Assembly: GCF_019097595.1 (NCBI RefSeq)
Contig: NC_080710.1
Coordinates: 29,336,780-29,400,779 of the forward strand
DNA: 64,000 nt
Direction: 5' to 3'
From: Hemibagrus wyckioides
Taxonomy: Eukaryota > Chordata > Actinopteri > Siluriformes > Bagridae
The notes beneath the pieces were generated by a model that made no database searches, was not told the origin of the DNA, and worked only from the letters and a program-made list of their open reading frames with translations. Both the position numbers and the translations under genes were made by a program. Position 1 is the first letter of the stretch. Each line of letters starts with the position of its first letter. Shown here piece after piece: positions 32,049-42,685 of this stretch.

Positions 32049-32847
32049 AATGAAATTTGTTGTAGTGAGGTTTATTTCCAGAGTGGTAAATGCTACCTGG
32101 GGCCACCTTGTGAGCATATAGAGTAAGAAGGTAATCTGTAACTCAGTGACTTTAAAATGTACTTGTTTAGCCATTTATTAGTTTAGAATATTTTCAAATT
32201 AAATTCATTAAAAAATAAAATGGCAAACAAATAAAAAAACAAGCAAACAACAAATTTAGACAAAGCATAATTTTCTGTATGGTAAAGAACACAGTTCATG
32301 TTCCTTTCATATGATTTGTGATTTTTTTCATCTTTCTTCTAAACACTATTGCTTTAAATGTAATGATGTATTATTAATACTTTAATAGATTTGTGTACTG
32401 CAATGATAAAACAGCACATATGTAATGTTGTGTGTCTCTGCAGTCTGTTTGCTTATATTTTTCCCTCTGGACATAAAAACAGACCCAAACCCTTGTCTCT
32501 ATCACTTCTCGGTGCATGTCCCGCAGCTGTAGCGCCTGTGATGCCAATCAACACAAGCATTTCCTATTGGATGCCCAGGCCAGCCAATCGAACGCCTCCG
32601 ATCTAAGCACCTTTCCTCCGTTTCCACGGGCAACCGGCGCCACACACCGAGCTCCATCTAACGGGGATCAGCAGAACTGTGAAGAGAGGAGGAGAGCTTC
32701 TGGTTTTTTAGAGATTCAGACTGGTTTTGTAAACCAGAAACGTACACACACATACACACACACACACACACCATCTTATGAGATGTGCAGTGAAGCTATA
32801 AATTTGGAACTAATAATGATCACAAAGAGTGAAGCCAGTCTGCTAAT
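32049..32847. other. No gene; CCAAT-bearing GC-rich patch at 32,510-32,700
   Basis: AT-rich text gives way at 32,510-32,700 to GC-rich sequence with CCAAT (32,545), an inverted CCAAT (ATTGG, 32,568) and CCAATCG (32,584). This could be a TATA-less promoter or an enhancer, but no downstream coding exon is recognisable. An AC tract lies at 32,755-32,771. Confidence 0.3.
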
Positions 32848-33690
32848 TTGTCTGTCTGTCTGCCCACCTGTCTGTATATATAACTCTCTTTGTGTCTGTC
32901 TTTATCTTTCTGTGTATGTCTAATTGTCTGTCTGTCTGTCTGTCTGGATACAGTAGTTGTAACTGTATGTGTCTGTTTCTGTATCTAACAGACTGTTTGT
33001 ATGTGTGTTTGTGTCTCTCTATGTGTGTGTGTGTGTGTGTGTGTGTTCTGTCTATCTGTCTATCTGTTGGTGTCTGTATGAATAAATCTGTAGTGTGACT
33101 TTTTATACTGGGTAAATAAAGATTATTACTTTCTGTCTGTCTGTGTCTGTCTGTCTGCCTGTCTGTCTGTCTGCATTTGTCTGTCTGTCTATCTGTGTCT
33201 CGGACTGTGTGTTTGTCTATGTCTGTCTGTAGGTCTGTATGATCCTCTATCTGTGTCTATGTCTGTCTGTCTGTCTGTCTGTGTTTTTCTCTGTGTCTAT
33301 CTGTAGGTCTGTCTGAGTCTACTTGTGTTTCTGTATGACTCAGTGTGAATATCTGTCTGAGTCTCTGTCTGTGCCTATCTGTCTGTAAATATGTGTCTCG
33401 GTCTGTGTGTTTGTCTATGTCTATCCGTAGGTCTGTATGAGTCTCTATCTGTGTCTATGTCTGTCTGCGTGTCTGTCTGTCTGTGCATCTCTTTGTGTCT
33501 CTGTCTGTCTATCTGTGTCTCGGACTGTGTGTTTGTCTATGTCTATCTGTAGGTCGGTATGAGTCTCTATCTGTGTCTATGTCTGTCTGCCTGTCTGTCT
33601 CTGTCTGTGCCTCTCTTTGTGTCTCTGTCTGTGTCTATCTGTCTGCATCTCTGTCTGTCTGTCTGTCTTTCTGTCTGTCTGTCTGTCAGG
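32848..33690. repeat. CTGT-rich minisatellite, block 2
   Basis: The same higher-order unit as block 1 occurs at 33,195, 33,392 and 33,515 (GTGTCTCGGACTGTGTGTTT or GTGTCTCGGTCTG). Simple CTGT runs and one GT tract lie near 33,026-33,046. Confidence 0.9.
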
Positions 33691-33730
33691 CTTTCACAAA
33701 GACCTCCAACCTTAGTCTAGTCTAGTCTCT

Positions 33731-33771
33731 GTGTGTGTGTGTGTGTGTGTGGTGTGTGTGTGTGTGTGTGT
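33731..33771. repeat. (GT)n microsatellite
   Basis: Two GT runs separated by a single GG. Confidence 0.95.
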
Positions 33772-36700
33772 TATAATCATATGTGTTATGTCTGGATTTA
33801 AACTCAGAAGCCTCTCGTGTCAGAATCAGTGAGATCAGGTGGTTACAGTGTATAAAATTTTATTTGCTGAATTGATTAGGTTTCTTAAAGAGCTGATCTA
33901 AAGCGCAGTGTAGTAAAAGCAGTTAGTGTTTTGTTCCTGAAAGAACGATCACATGATGTTTTTTTTTCCGTACACCGAGTTTCTGTATATTTGTCAGAGG
34001 TGGACAGGTAAAGTGCTCAGAGATGTTGCAGTGTTTGTTTTACGAGGAATGCTTGGACCTCCTGCTGAAGCTGAGATTTACTGTGAGTGTGTGTGTGTGT
34101 GTGTGCTCAGATTAAGTTTTCCACAGAGCTTTTCTGGTTGTTTTTGGACCCTGGCCGCTGCAAGTCATGTGACATATGAGACCCAGATGTGAAAAGAGGG
34201 CGGGCCGATGCTGAGAGAGATGCTGCAGTTGATTCAGTGCATCAGGTAAACAGATCCTTGTGTGTCAATGAAAAATTTGGAAATTTGATCTGAAGCTTCG
34301 GCAGCTCTGTCACCAGGGTACAAATCCCAGGATTGTCAGAGAGACAGTAGACTTTAATCAACAACTGAGCTGTACTGCAAAGGGCAAATTTCCAGCTAGC
34401 GATTTTTCTCCACTGTTTTTGACGTTTTTCCAAAACCTGAGGTGAGTTCATGTTGAGTTCAATTTTGTTTTATATTTAAATTGGCTTAAAAATCAATGTG
34501 TGCTGATTTATTATCTTTACAAAAAGTAACAACACTATTTAGTCAATGAATTCAAAGAAATTTGACCAGACACTTTCATTTCTGAAGACATAAACATGTG
34601 TGAGAAGAGAAAAAAAAAATTATTTGAAAAAAAAATAAAAATAAATAAATTTTGGCAGGACACAACAATAATGGAGCTAATCATCTACAAAACAATATGT
34701 GTTAAATTTATGTAACTGACTGGAATGTGTTGATTTATTTGAGAATACAAAACAGAAGAAGGGCAAAATGGTATCGCTAACTATCTTTAATGGCAATATG
34801 CATTGCTAGCATTATTTTTAAGAGCAATGAAGTATTGCTGGCTATATTTTTAAGGGCAGAACAGTATTGCTAACTTTAGTTGTAAGGAAAACCAAAGGAT
34901 TGATAACAAATTAGCTTTTAAGTTTTGTTCATTATTTTGCGTTAAAATGGCGTCATGATACCGGAATGTCTGAACCAACATGGAATGAATGAATCCAAAT
35001 GAAACCAATAATGAACCAAATAACACAACTAAACTTGGATATAAAGAACATCCCAAATATTTACTGTGAAAACACACTAAACTGGCATCTAATCAAAGTT
35101 CAAAACTGATGCTGAATTATTGTTAATACGAGTTTCCGACTCGGAAGTTGCAAATAAACGACCCATTCCGATACCTGAGTTTCTAAGATGGACGGAGTCT
35201 GAAACGTTCAACATGGCGGATTAGACTAGAGTTGAAAAATATTCACCAGCAAGCTACTGGAAATAACTGGAGTAAAATGAAAGGGTGTCAAAATAAACGT
35301 GAAAGAAAGAAAGGAATAAGTATGAAGGAGCCTGGTGTCGTCTCTGTTTCATGATCTTGCTGAGAACAAAGCACGTGAACACGGTGGAGACCAAAACAGG
35401 AAGTGGAAACGAACCAACTCATTTAAGTTATTCTGGAAAGATCCAAAAGGGTCACCTGAGGTCAAGTTCGATATCGTAATAATTTTGTGATATTTTACTG
35501 TATAAGCACCTCGAAACAAACTCTAAGTCAATTCTGATTTCTTCTGCATGTCATATTTGACTCTTATTTCGATGCCTAAAGACCATAGTGTCGCTTCTCA
35601 TCTCCACCTCACTCGTAATTCACTTCAAATAAAAGCGTCTCTCAAATACACCGACGTAAATATATCCTCATGTGCGATCGCTTAAACCTGCTCGAGATCT
35701 CCACAGCCAAAGAACATTAAGATTTTTATCACCACTTTCAGCCTAATAACATTTTAAATCTCCTCGGTGGAACTCCTCGGCAAACTCCATGGTATGATTT
35801 CATCAGACGTTTTTTTATTTTTTATTATTCTGTTAGAGAACGTGTAAATATTCTACCGATTTTACGACTCCTCCCCCAAAAAAAGGAAGCATCCTGTCTT
35901 TGTGGTAAAAGAAGAAGCACCCTATTTGTTTTTTTTTTTTTCCAGCACTAGAAAGCGTGTTTTATCTGGAGGCTTTTCTCTGTGACGCTGGAAACGATCT
36001 CCACAATCCATCTCATTAAGGGCAAGCTGTGATGACAAGATGTTCTGTGAAGGAAGAGGCTAATTGCCAACTCGCTCTCTAGCTCAAATCTTCGCTTCAC
36101 ACACACCAGGCCGACTCGAGAAGTAACGCTCTGCGCTCAGAACAGCGGTTTTCTAATGGCTAATGTATTTAAGTCATATAATAAGTTTATTTATCTCAAG
36201 TTTCCAAAAAAAAAAAAAAAAGTTTGTTATTGGATTATTTTTGATGTCGAACTTTGAGATCCATTCACAACAATTATTCTTTTTCATTTAAAATATAATA
36301 TATTTAGTAGAATATTATGATAAAAATGAGTCACATATCATAATATACTCTATGTATTTCTGTTATTATATAAAAATAATCAAATTTTAAGAGTTAAACG
36401 TGACCATCTTTTCTGGAGCTCATGGGATTATTGGTATTTATTTATTTATTTTTTATATATTGTTTTATCAATAAGCTTTACTTTTTCACCTGGGTGAAAT
36501 TAAAATAAATTCAGTCTAATGTGCTTTATTTTATATATATATATATATTTTATTTTACACACTCTCACACACTGTAAACAAGAGTTTTTAAATATATGTA
36601 AACAAATAGTCAAAAATAAGATCTAGTTTTCAAGTATTTCAGGAAGAGGTAGGTCTTTACCTGTCGTTCGAAGACGGTCAGTGATTCAGCTGTTTGGACA

Positions 36701-36829
36701 TCTAGGGGAAGTTCATTACACTGCCTCGGTGTCAGAGCTGAGAAGAGTCTAGATGTTTACCTGCTTTATACCCTGAGAGATGCTGGGACCAGTCGGGCAG
36801 TGCTCAAAGATCTGAGGGAGTGGTAAATA
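33772..36829. other. No gene; small tandem repeat at 34,760-34,887
   Basis: Four diverged copies of a roughly 32-base unit (GGCAATATGCATTGCTAGCA type, followed by TTATTTTTAAG) lie at about 34,760-34,887. Elsewhere the sequence is unique and AT-rich. A GGGCGGG box occurs at 34,199-34,205 without a gene that I can attach to it. Confidence 0.4.
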
Positions 36830-37044
36830 AATCAAATTCTAAAATAAAATGAAACCATAAAATGTTGAAATAAAAGAACCCATCCCATTATCTTTGTGTA
36901 AAATATTTCTTTCATATATATTTACATTTTAGCATGGTGCAGTGTGCAAAAAATAAAAGATTAGTATTTTTTTTGTTGTCTCTTAATCCTACATTATACA
37001 TCAGACATCATCAGCTGCTGTGGATGATCCCTGAAGAAAAAAAA

Positions 37045-37194
37045 CTATTTCTGTCCAGGAATCACTTTTGCTTCTCTGGATTTTAAAGACTTATACCTAA
37101 GAGCTGCTGCAGTAATCATACAGACTGCGATACTCATACTCATGACTGTACAGAATAGTAAAAGTCTGTGATGTCTACATGTTGTGAAAAAACT
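37045..37194 (-). pseudogene. MS4A-like terminal exon (last membrane segment), copy A
   Basis: On the minus strand a splice acceptor-like CCATATCAAATCCTGCAG precedes an open frame of about 50 codons ending in a TAG at 37,045. It contains a hydrophobic stretch, LLLFCTVMSMSIAVCMITAA, followed by ALRYKSLKSREAKV and a short tail. This resembles the fourth membrane helix and the 'IKALRS'-type juxtamembrane end of fish MS4A four-pass proteins. The related frame in copy B (40,460-40,513) conserves MITAACLRYKS, so the reading frame was once selected. No exons for helices 1-2 were found nearby, so I call it a relic. It could be a distant exon of a live gene, or another small membrane protein. Confidence 0.4.
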
Positions 37195-37289
37195 CTGCAG
37201 GATTTGATATGGAGGATAAAGTGTATTTAAATCAAGATTTCCTTCTGTTTTGTTGAATGTCTTTGTCATGCCCCACTCCACCGTGGTGC

Positions 37290-37625
37290 TTAATATTCAA
37301 TTCACTTCAGTTTTATTTCTATAGCGCTTTTTTTAATGCACATTGTCTCAAAGCAGCTTTACAGAACATAAGAAACAGTACAGAAGCTTCAAATATTAAT
37401 ATTAGACTTATGTTTAAATTTATTTGTATTTATCCCTAATGAGCAAGCCTGAGGCGACTGTGGCAAGGAAAAACTCCCTTAGATGATAAGAGGAAGAAAC
37501 CTTGAGAGGAACCAGACTCAAAACGGTATCCCATCCTCATTTGGGAGAGTGTGAATTACCATAAACACTGGAGAGTGTAATCATGAATAATGTCCTTTCT
37601 ATGGTCATATATGATGTGAAGCTCA
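37290..37625 (-). repeat. Dispersed repeat 'family A', long copy
   Basis: The segment runs from AGTTTTATTTCTATAGCGCT through CCCTAATGAGCAAGCCTGAG and AACCTTGAGAGGAACCAGAC. It is inserted in copy A between the two putative exons, that is in the presumed intron. Confidence 0.82.
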
Positions 37626-37890
37626 TGTCAAAGTAGACACTCAGGACGTAAAAAATGTGTAGTGTTTTATAAGTATTTCTGTTTTATCTAGCCTACTAGG
37701 GGCAATATATTCATAGAAAAGTAAAAAAAAATATCAAACCTATTTCTGCTTACTGACATGCTCCAAGTTCTTGCTTATAATCAGCCAAAATGTGTTATCT
37801 TCAACCAGTAAAACTCTGTGTAAGGTTCTCCAACAGAGGGAATAACACACGTCTAAAACACACTGAAAGCCAACAGAGTCCTGCCTCATT

Positions 37891-38014
37891 TTATATCAGA
37901 TTCACAGCCAGAACATCCTTCATTTCTTTACACTGATTGAAAATCTCCCATAAGTCCATTTTCATTCTGATGGAGTACAGGAACACCAGTGTACCGATAA
38001 TGAAGGTTATATTT
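37891..38014 (-). pseudogene. MS4A-like exon (third membrane segment), copy A
   Basis: After a good minus-strand acceptor, CTTCTGTGGTTTTTACAG, the frame reads NITFIIGTLVFLYSIRMKM, then DLWEIFNQC, and ends in a stop at 37,891. Fish MS4A proteins have a third helix ending in LYSI followed by a loop with Trp and Cys, which this matches in order and spacing. A weak possible donor, CAGTGTAA, lies inside at about 37,930. With the exon at 37,045-37,194 it gives helices 3 and 4 in the expected order and strand. It is absent from copy B. Confidence 0.42.
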
Positions 38015-38290
38015 CTGTAAAAACCACAGAAGAGACTTGAATCTAGCTCCCAAAACAAAAAGGATTATAAACATGTCACTCTTTCTCTCAGTCTTTGTGT
38101 CTGAAATAAGTTAACCATTTTGCACATGCAACTTCAATACACAGTATTTATGATCACCTGTATAGACACCATTCACTCCTTAATCCCCCTTTGTTCTTCC
38201 TTCAACAGAAATGTTTCTGTATCACAGACCTCATTAAGTAGAATGTAGAATTTTTCTTTCCATAAGCGCTGATTTGCGTGTGCTGATTAA

Positions 38291-39659
38291 AATTCACCTC
38301 CATTTTGCATCTGGACTCTAATGTGCTTTATTTATTTATATATATTTTTATTTTTACACACTTGGTGGAATGAAAACGACTGCACTGGGATTTCCCTTTT
38401 GTGGAAAGATGATAAAATCAGACATTAAAAAACAAAAACTAAAAAACAAGGAATTAAAAATGGAAAGGGTTCAGTGTCGTACTAAACATACATACAAAAA
38501 CGTACATTATTGGGTTTTTTTTTTTTTTTTATCAAGCTTGAACATGGAAATCAGGGGTCCAGAGTCCAAACCCAAACCATGTTCCAGGAGTCACATTAAA
38601 CTGGACGGAAGGAAAATATTGACAGAAAGTGAAAGAGAATAAGTAAAAGGGCGCGAGAGGGGGCGAGAGGATGATTTCGTCCCTATCCACACAGCATTAA
38701 ATAACAGCGGCCGTCCCGAACACACAGTCCTCGCCGTTACCCGGGGCTTTGTGTGGTCGTCAGGTTTTTACGAGATTAATCCTCTCGCATATATTGCCAA
38801 TATAAATATGATCCGGCTCTGCGGGACGCCCCACGGAGGACCGTTAAAGCTCCAACACAGCCACACACAACTTTTACTGTGCCTCGTGTGGGGGTTTTAC
38901 TTCTTTTTTTCCTCAGAGGACACTCCCTAACCCTGTGTGTGTGTGTGTATCTATGTGTGTATGTGACCTGGGTTAGAAATACAAACGTGATGTCACTCCA
39001 TCACAGCACGCCATGAGAAAAGCCCATAATGTGCAGTGCGGAATGAGAAGTGGGTTAAAGGCAGGGCCTTAATGACCTTTTGCACTACTGGAGTCTTCTG
39101 GGCCTCATGTGCGTCCGACGTCCTGCCGCTTCTGCCAAAGTTTTCATACAGGCCGAGGTGTAAGACACACCAGCCGAGCGAGCACATGCTCCAGATTGAG
39201 ATTTCAACCTATTCACAGAGTCATAACTGCTTGGAAGTGAGGATGTGTTTGTGTAACACTAATACACACAGAAACAACTCTATCCATGTGCTTACTGTAA
39301 GTCTATTCAATTCTATTTGTTGTGCATTTTTAATACGGACATGATGGACAATGGACATGATCACAAGGTAGCTTTATAGAAAAATATAAATTCAGGATAT
39401 GAAATTTTTTTTTTTCAACTAAACACTCGTTATTTACTCCAGTGTATTTATTTATTTGTTTGTTTGTTTGTTTAAAATAAATTCTAATTATAAGAGAGGC
39501 TATGGGTTGAAGAACTGCTTCATGTTTACTAGTTGACCAGTTTTTAAAAACAACAACAACAACAACAACAACAACCAGTTAGTCATAACTTATTTTACAT
39601 TTATTTACACTTTTTTCCACATCTCATACATTTTAATCTTCGCATGCCTGGAAAGCAAA
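38291..39659. other. No gene; possible regulatory patch 38,690-38,860
   Basis: A GC-rich unique patch at 38,690-38,860 (CGTTACCCGGGGCTTTGTGT, CCAATATAAATATGATCCGG) stands out from AT-rich surroundings. A similar patch lies at 39,010-39,200. Neither has exon structure. Confidence 0.3.
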
Positions 39660-39841
39660 GACATTAAATTAAAAATTAAATGATAAAATAAAAATAAATC
39701 CCTTTATTTTTGTGTAAAAGATTTATTTTATATACTTAGTTATTCTTTTATTTGTTATAATATATTTGTTTATTTTACATTTTCATAAATACATAACATG
39801 TAATAATTTCATGGGGAGCTCACATTGTATAAAGTGTTCAA

Positions 39842-39884
<43 letters not shown>

Positions 39885-40870
39885 ATACATAATTTTGTTG
39901 GTCAGTCATTTAATATGATTTGTTTTTTCATAAATGTGAAATCTGACCATTGTACCTGTAGCTGAATTGTTTTAAATTAAAATTATACATTTAAATTATA
40001 AAACTTACAAAAAATGGTTGCAAAAACTCAATTTAAAGCAAAAACAGATTCAGGACATGAGCACTTTATGACGATTTTCTGTTTTATTAGCAGTAAATAT
40101 TAAAGCATTTCATGCGTTCAATGCATTCCAGCTAACAACCATGACATAACAGCTAGTTCACAGTCTGTGTGAATATTCTTGGTTGGCTTTATATGTAAAG
40201 AATTCTTAAGCCCAGACTCTCATTAGATGATAGAGACGATGCTAACAGATACAGTATTTGCTACACTGCTAATTTTAATGCGAGCAACACGTCTTCTTCT
40301 AGCAGTCGATGATCTCCAGATCCTGTCGTGTCCCATGTCATCCTCTGAATTCATCCTGATGCTTTTTCTGCTGCTGTGGATGATCCTCAAGATTTACATC
40401 ACCAAAACATTTCTATTCAAGAATAATTTTGGCTTCATGGTTTCATTTCCAGTGGATTTTTAAGACTTATACCTAAGACATGCTGCTGTAATCATGAAGA
40501 CGAGTAAGAAAGAGACTTAGAGACAGGAAGTGATGCAGTCAGGGCTTCCAAGTTAAACTTCTGTTAATAACAACAACAACAACAAAGACTTGAATCTTGC
40601 TCAAAATCTATATATTTAACATCATTTCTCTCAGTCTTTGTCTCTAAAATCATTTAACTGTAGTGTGCAAGCATTTCTGATTTGTCGTAACTTTAATACA
40701 CAATATTTATCATCACCTGTACAGGCGCCATTCACTCCAAAATCCCCCTTTATTGCTCCTTCAACAGAAACGTTTCTGTGCATCACAGACTCAAATAGCC
40801 TCATTAAGTAGAACTTGCTAATAGATAATAAAGCAAAAGTTACAAAAACGCTGATTTGTCTGAATCTTGA
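39660..40870. repeat. Duplicated segment, copy B
   Basis: Direct-orientation partner of copy A. Matches include the GACTTATACCTAAGACATGC region at 40,462 and 40,620-40,800, with ATCACCTGTACAGGCGCCAT and CCTTCAACAGAAACGTTTCT. A (AAAT)n tract lies at 39,841-39,888. Many substitutions and indels show that the duplication is old. Confidence 0.78.
40460..40513 (-). pseudogene. MS4A-like last-helix fragment, copy B, with stop
   Basis: The minus-strand frame reads SFLLVFMITAACLRYKS and then stops. The equivalent codon in copy A is TTA (Leu) and here TAA. Upstream the frame is closed. It is a nonfunctional counterpart of the 37,045-37,194 exon. Confidence 0.4.
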
Positions 40871-40984
40871 TATCTGATATCTGATTTATGTGAATTTTTA
40901 TAAGGCTCTTGTAAATAGTAGTTGCATGATGTCTTTATTGGTTTTATGCATTTAGAACATTGCCCAGGTCTATAACTATGTTTA

Positions 40985-41178
40985 TGGGAACTGGTGGATC
41001 AAGCAGTTAATGCTCTGGGTCACTGATCAGAAGTTCAGGGTTCAAGCCCCAGCACTGCCAAGTTGAGCAAGGCCCTCAACCCTCTCTGCTCCAGGGGTGC
41101 TGTAACATAGCTGGGATATGTGCAGAAAGAATTTCACTGGGCTGTAATGTATATGTGACAAATAAAGGCTTCTTTTAA
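40985..41178 (+). mobile_element. tRNA-derived SINE (Mermaid-like)
   Basis: The B box GGTTCAAGCCC is at 41,039-41,049, followed by CTCCAGGGGTGCTGTAACAT. The tail GTATATGTGACAAATAAAGG matches the 7.2-kb copy. The 5' end is decayed. Confidence 0.78.
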
Positions 41179-41441
41179 CACCCATATACCAGTGTATGGT
41201 ACATATTTCTGGCTGTAGACTCACACATTTCTTATTATAGATTCTCGTACCATCACTTTCCAAAAGTCTCATTAATGTCACCATTTTAAACAAACTCCAA
41301 AACACCTTCCTGATGTCGTAAAACTCAGACGCTGTCTTTTACATTATCGAAAAGCCAAACTTGATACTAAGACTATTTTTAAACTGTGACTTTGTTCTAT
41401 GACTAGCCCAATTTGGTATAAGCAAACAAACAAACAATCAA

Positions 41442-41532
41442 AAAGACGCAACCCTGGCAACCCTGGATAGTCGACAACATTGCCAGCTGACTGGTCCAAT
41501 CTCTACACTCTCACTCTGTCCATATCACTATA

Positions 41533-41540
<8 letters not shown>
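41442..41540. repeat. Local repeat with AC tail, copy 1
   Basis: CGCAACCCTGGCAACCCTGG, then GTCGACAACATTGCCAGCTG and TCTGTCCATATCACTATATC, followed by an AC tract. A second copy lies at 42,568-42,660. Confidence 0.8.
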
Positions 41541-41563
<23 letters not shown>

Positions 41564-41968
41564 AATATCATGATATTTTTCAGTTTTTCAGCCAATATCC
41601 AAGAGAGGGTCAACTAACATTCTTCCAGTATAAACCAATCAAACGTCTAGCTTGTAATAGACAGAGGTCTACCAATTTCTGTTAGTTAGTGACAGGATTC
41701 CAAAGTGCAGGATGGATAAAGAAAGGAAACATTTCTCTAAAGCAGATGTTGAAGTACTTTTGACTCACATCTGCAAGAATAAAATCATTATTACTCAGCA
41801 TCATATTCAGCAGAGTCACAGCACCTGAGGTGAATCCATCCAAATGCAGAATACAGTAAAAAAAAAAGAAAAAGGAAAATGGTTTGAAACAAAAACTATA
41901 ATAAATAAATAAATAAATGAATAAATAAATAAATAAAACATTAAAAAAATAAAGTTAAAATCGAAAAG

Positions 41969-42001
<33 letters not shown>

Positions 42002-42567
42002 AATGCACTCAGGAGCAGGAGCTAGATATGAACTCTGCACATTTCATATAATTGACTGCCATTCACATGCCTGCGAATGCTGGAGACCTGAAAGCCGAAG
42101 AGGTTTCAAATCTGGTGAACTCTTTATGATATGATCCTTTATGATTAAAGTGCACTTATTATGTAGCACTGATTATAGCACTGAGATGTCGCACCATTCT
42201 GCTGTATAGAATATCGGATCAACGTCAGAAGAGCAGCTACCTGATTTGCGTCTGTCTGATTTACTTTCGGTCCATCAACTCGGGCACATTTGTCCAGTCT
42301 CTAACATTGAGGAAGCAAGTGTCATAAACACAATGATCACTAAGTTATGAATGAAATAAATAAATAAGAAAAAAACAAACAAAAGCTTGGCATGTGATAT
42401 CATATCCGGTTGCCTACCATATCTGCAGCATTCTTCAGCAAGCATTCTGCAGCATTTCAGCAAGAAATTTCACGACTGACTACGGCTTAAATCTGATGAA
42501 TGAGTCACATTATCTGTACTTACGCTTTCTATTTGTTTGCTTTAGCATAGAAGATGTTAAAGCATCT
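41541..42567. other. No gene; (AAAT)n at 41,899-41,999
   Basis: Unique apart from AC at 41,535-41,563 and an interrupted AAAT array. Confidence 0.45.
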
Positions 42568-42685
42568 GGCAACCCTGGATGGTCGACAACCTTAAAGGTT
42601 GCCAGCTGGCCGGTCGAATCTCCACACTCTGTCCATATCACTATATCATACTCTTCATCTCTCTTATACACACACACACACACAG
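42568..42685. repeat. Local repeat with AC tail, copy 2
   Basis: GGCAACCCTGGATGGTCGAC, GCCAGCTGGCCGGTCGAATC and CTGTCCATATCACTATATCA match copy 1 and again end in an AC run. This suggests a small dispersed element with a microsatellite tail. Confidence 0.8.

Larger units (their letters stand above)
36830..38290. repeat. Duplicated segment, copy A
   Basis: Two stretches match copy B at 39,660-40,870 in the same order and direction. They are 37,010-37,130 (GCTGCTGTGGATGATCC and GACTTATACCTAAGA) and 38,040-38,290 (TTTCTCTCAGTCTTTGT, ATCACCTGTATAGACACCAT and CCTTCAACAGAAATGTTTCT). Copy A has about 800 extra bases in between, including a family A repeat. Confidence 0.8.

Noticed and set aside
31430..33725. 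Cys/Val/Ser/Leu-rich plus-strand frames
   Set aside because: All arise from CTGT repeats and overlap each other in several phases.
38993..39344. Coding exon in the 39-kb GC-rich patch
   Set aside because: Frames are open on both strands by base bias, with no splice structure or similarity that I can recognise.
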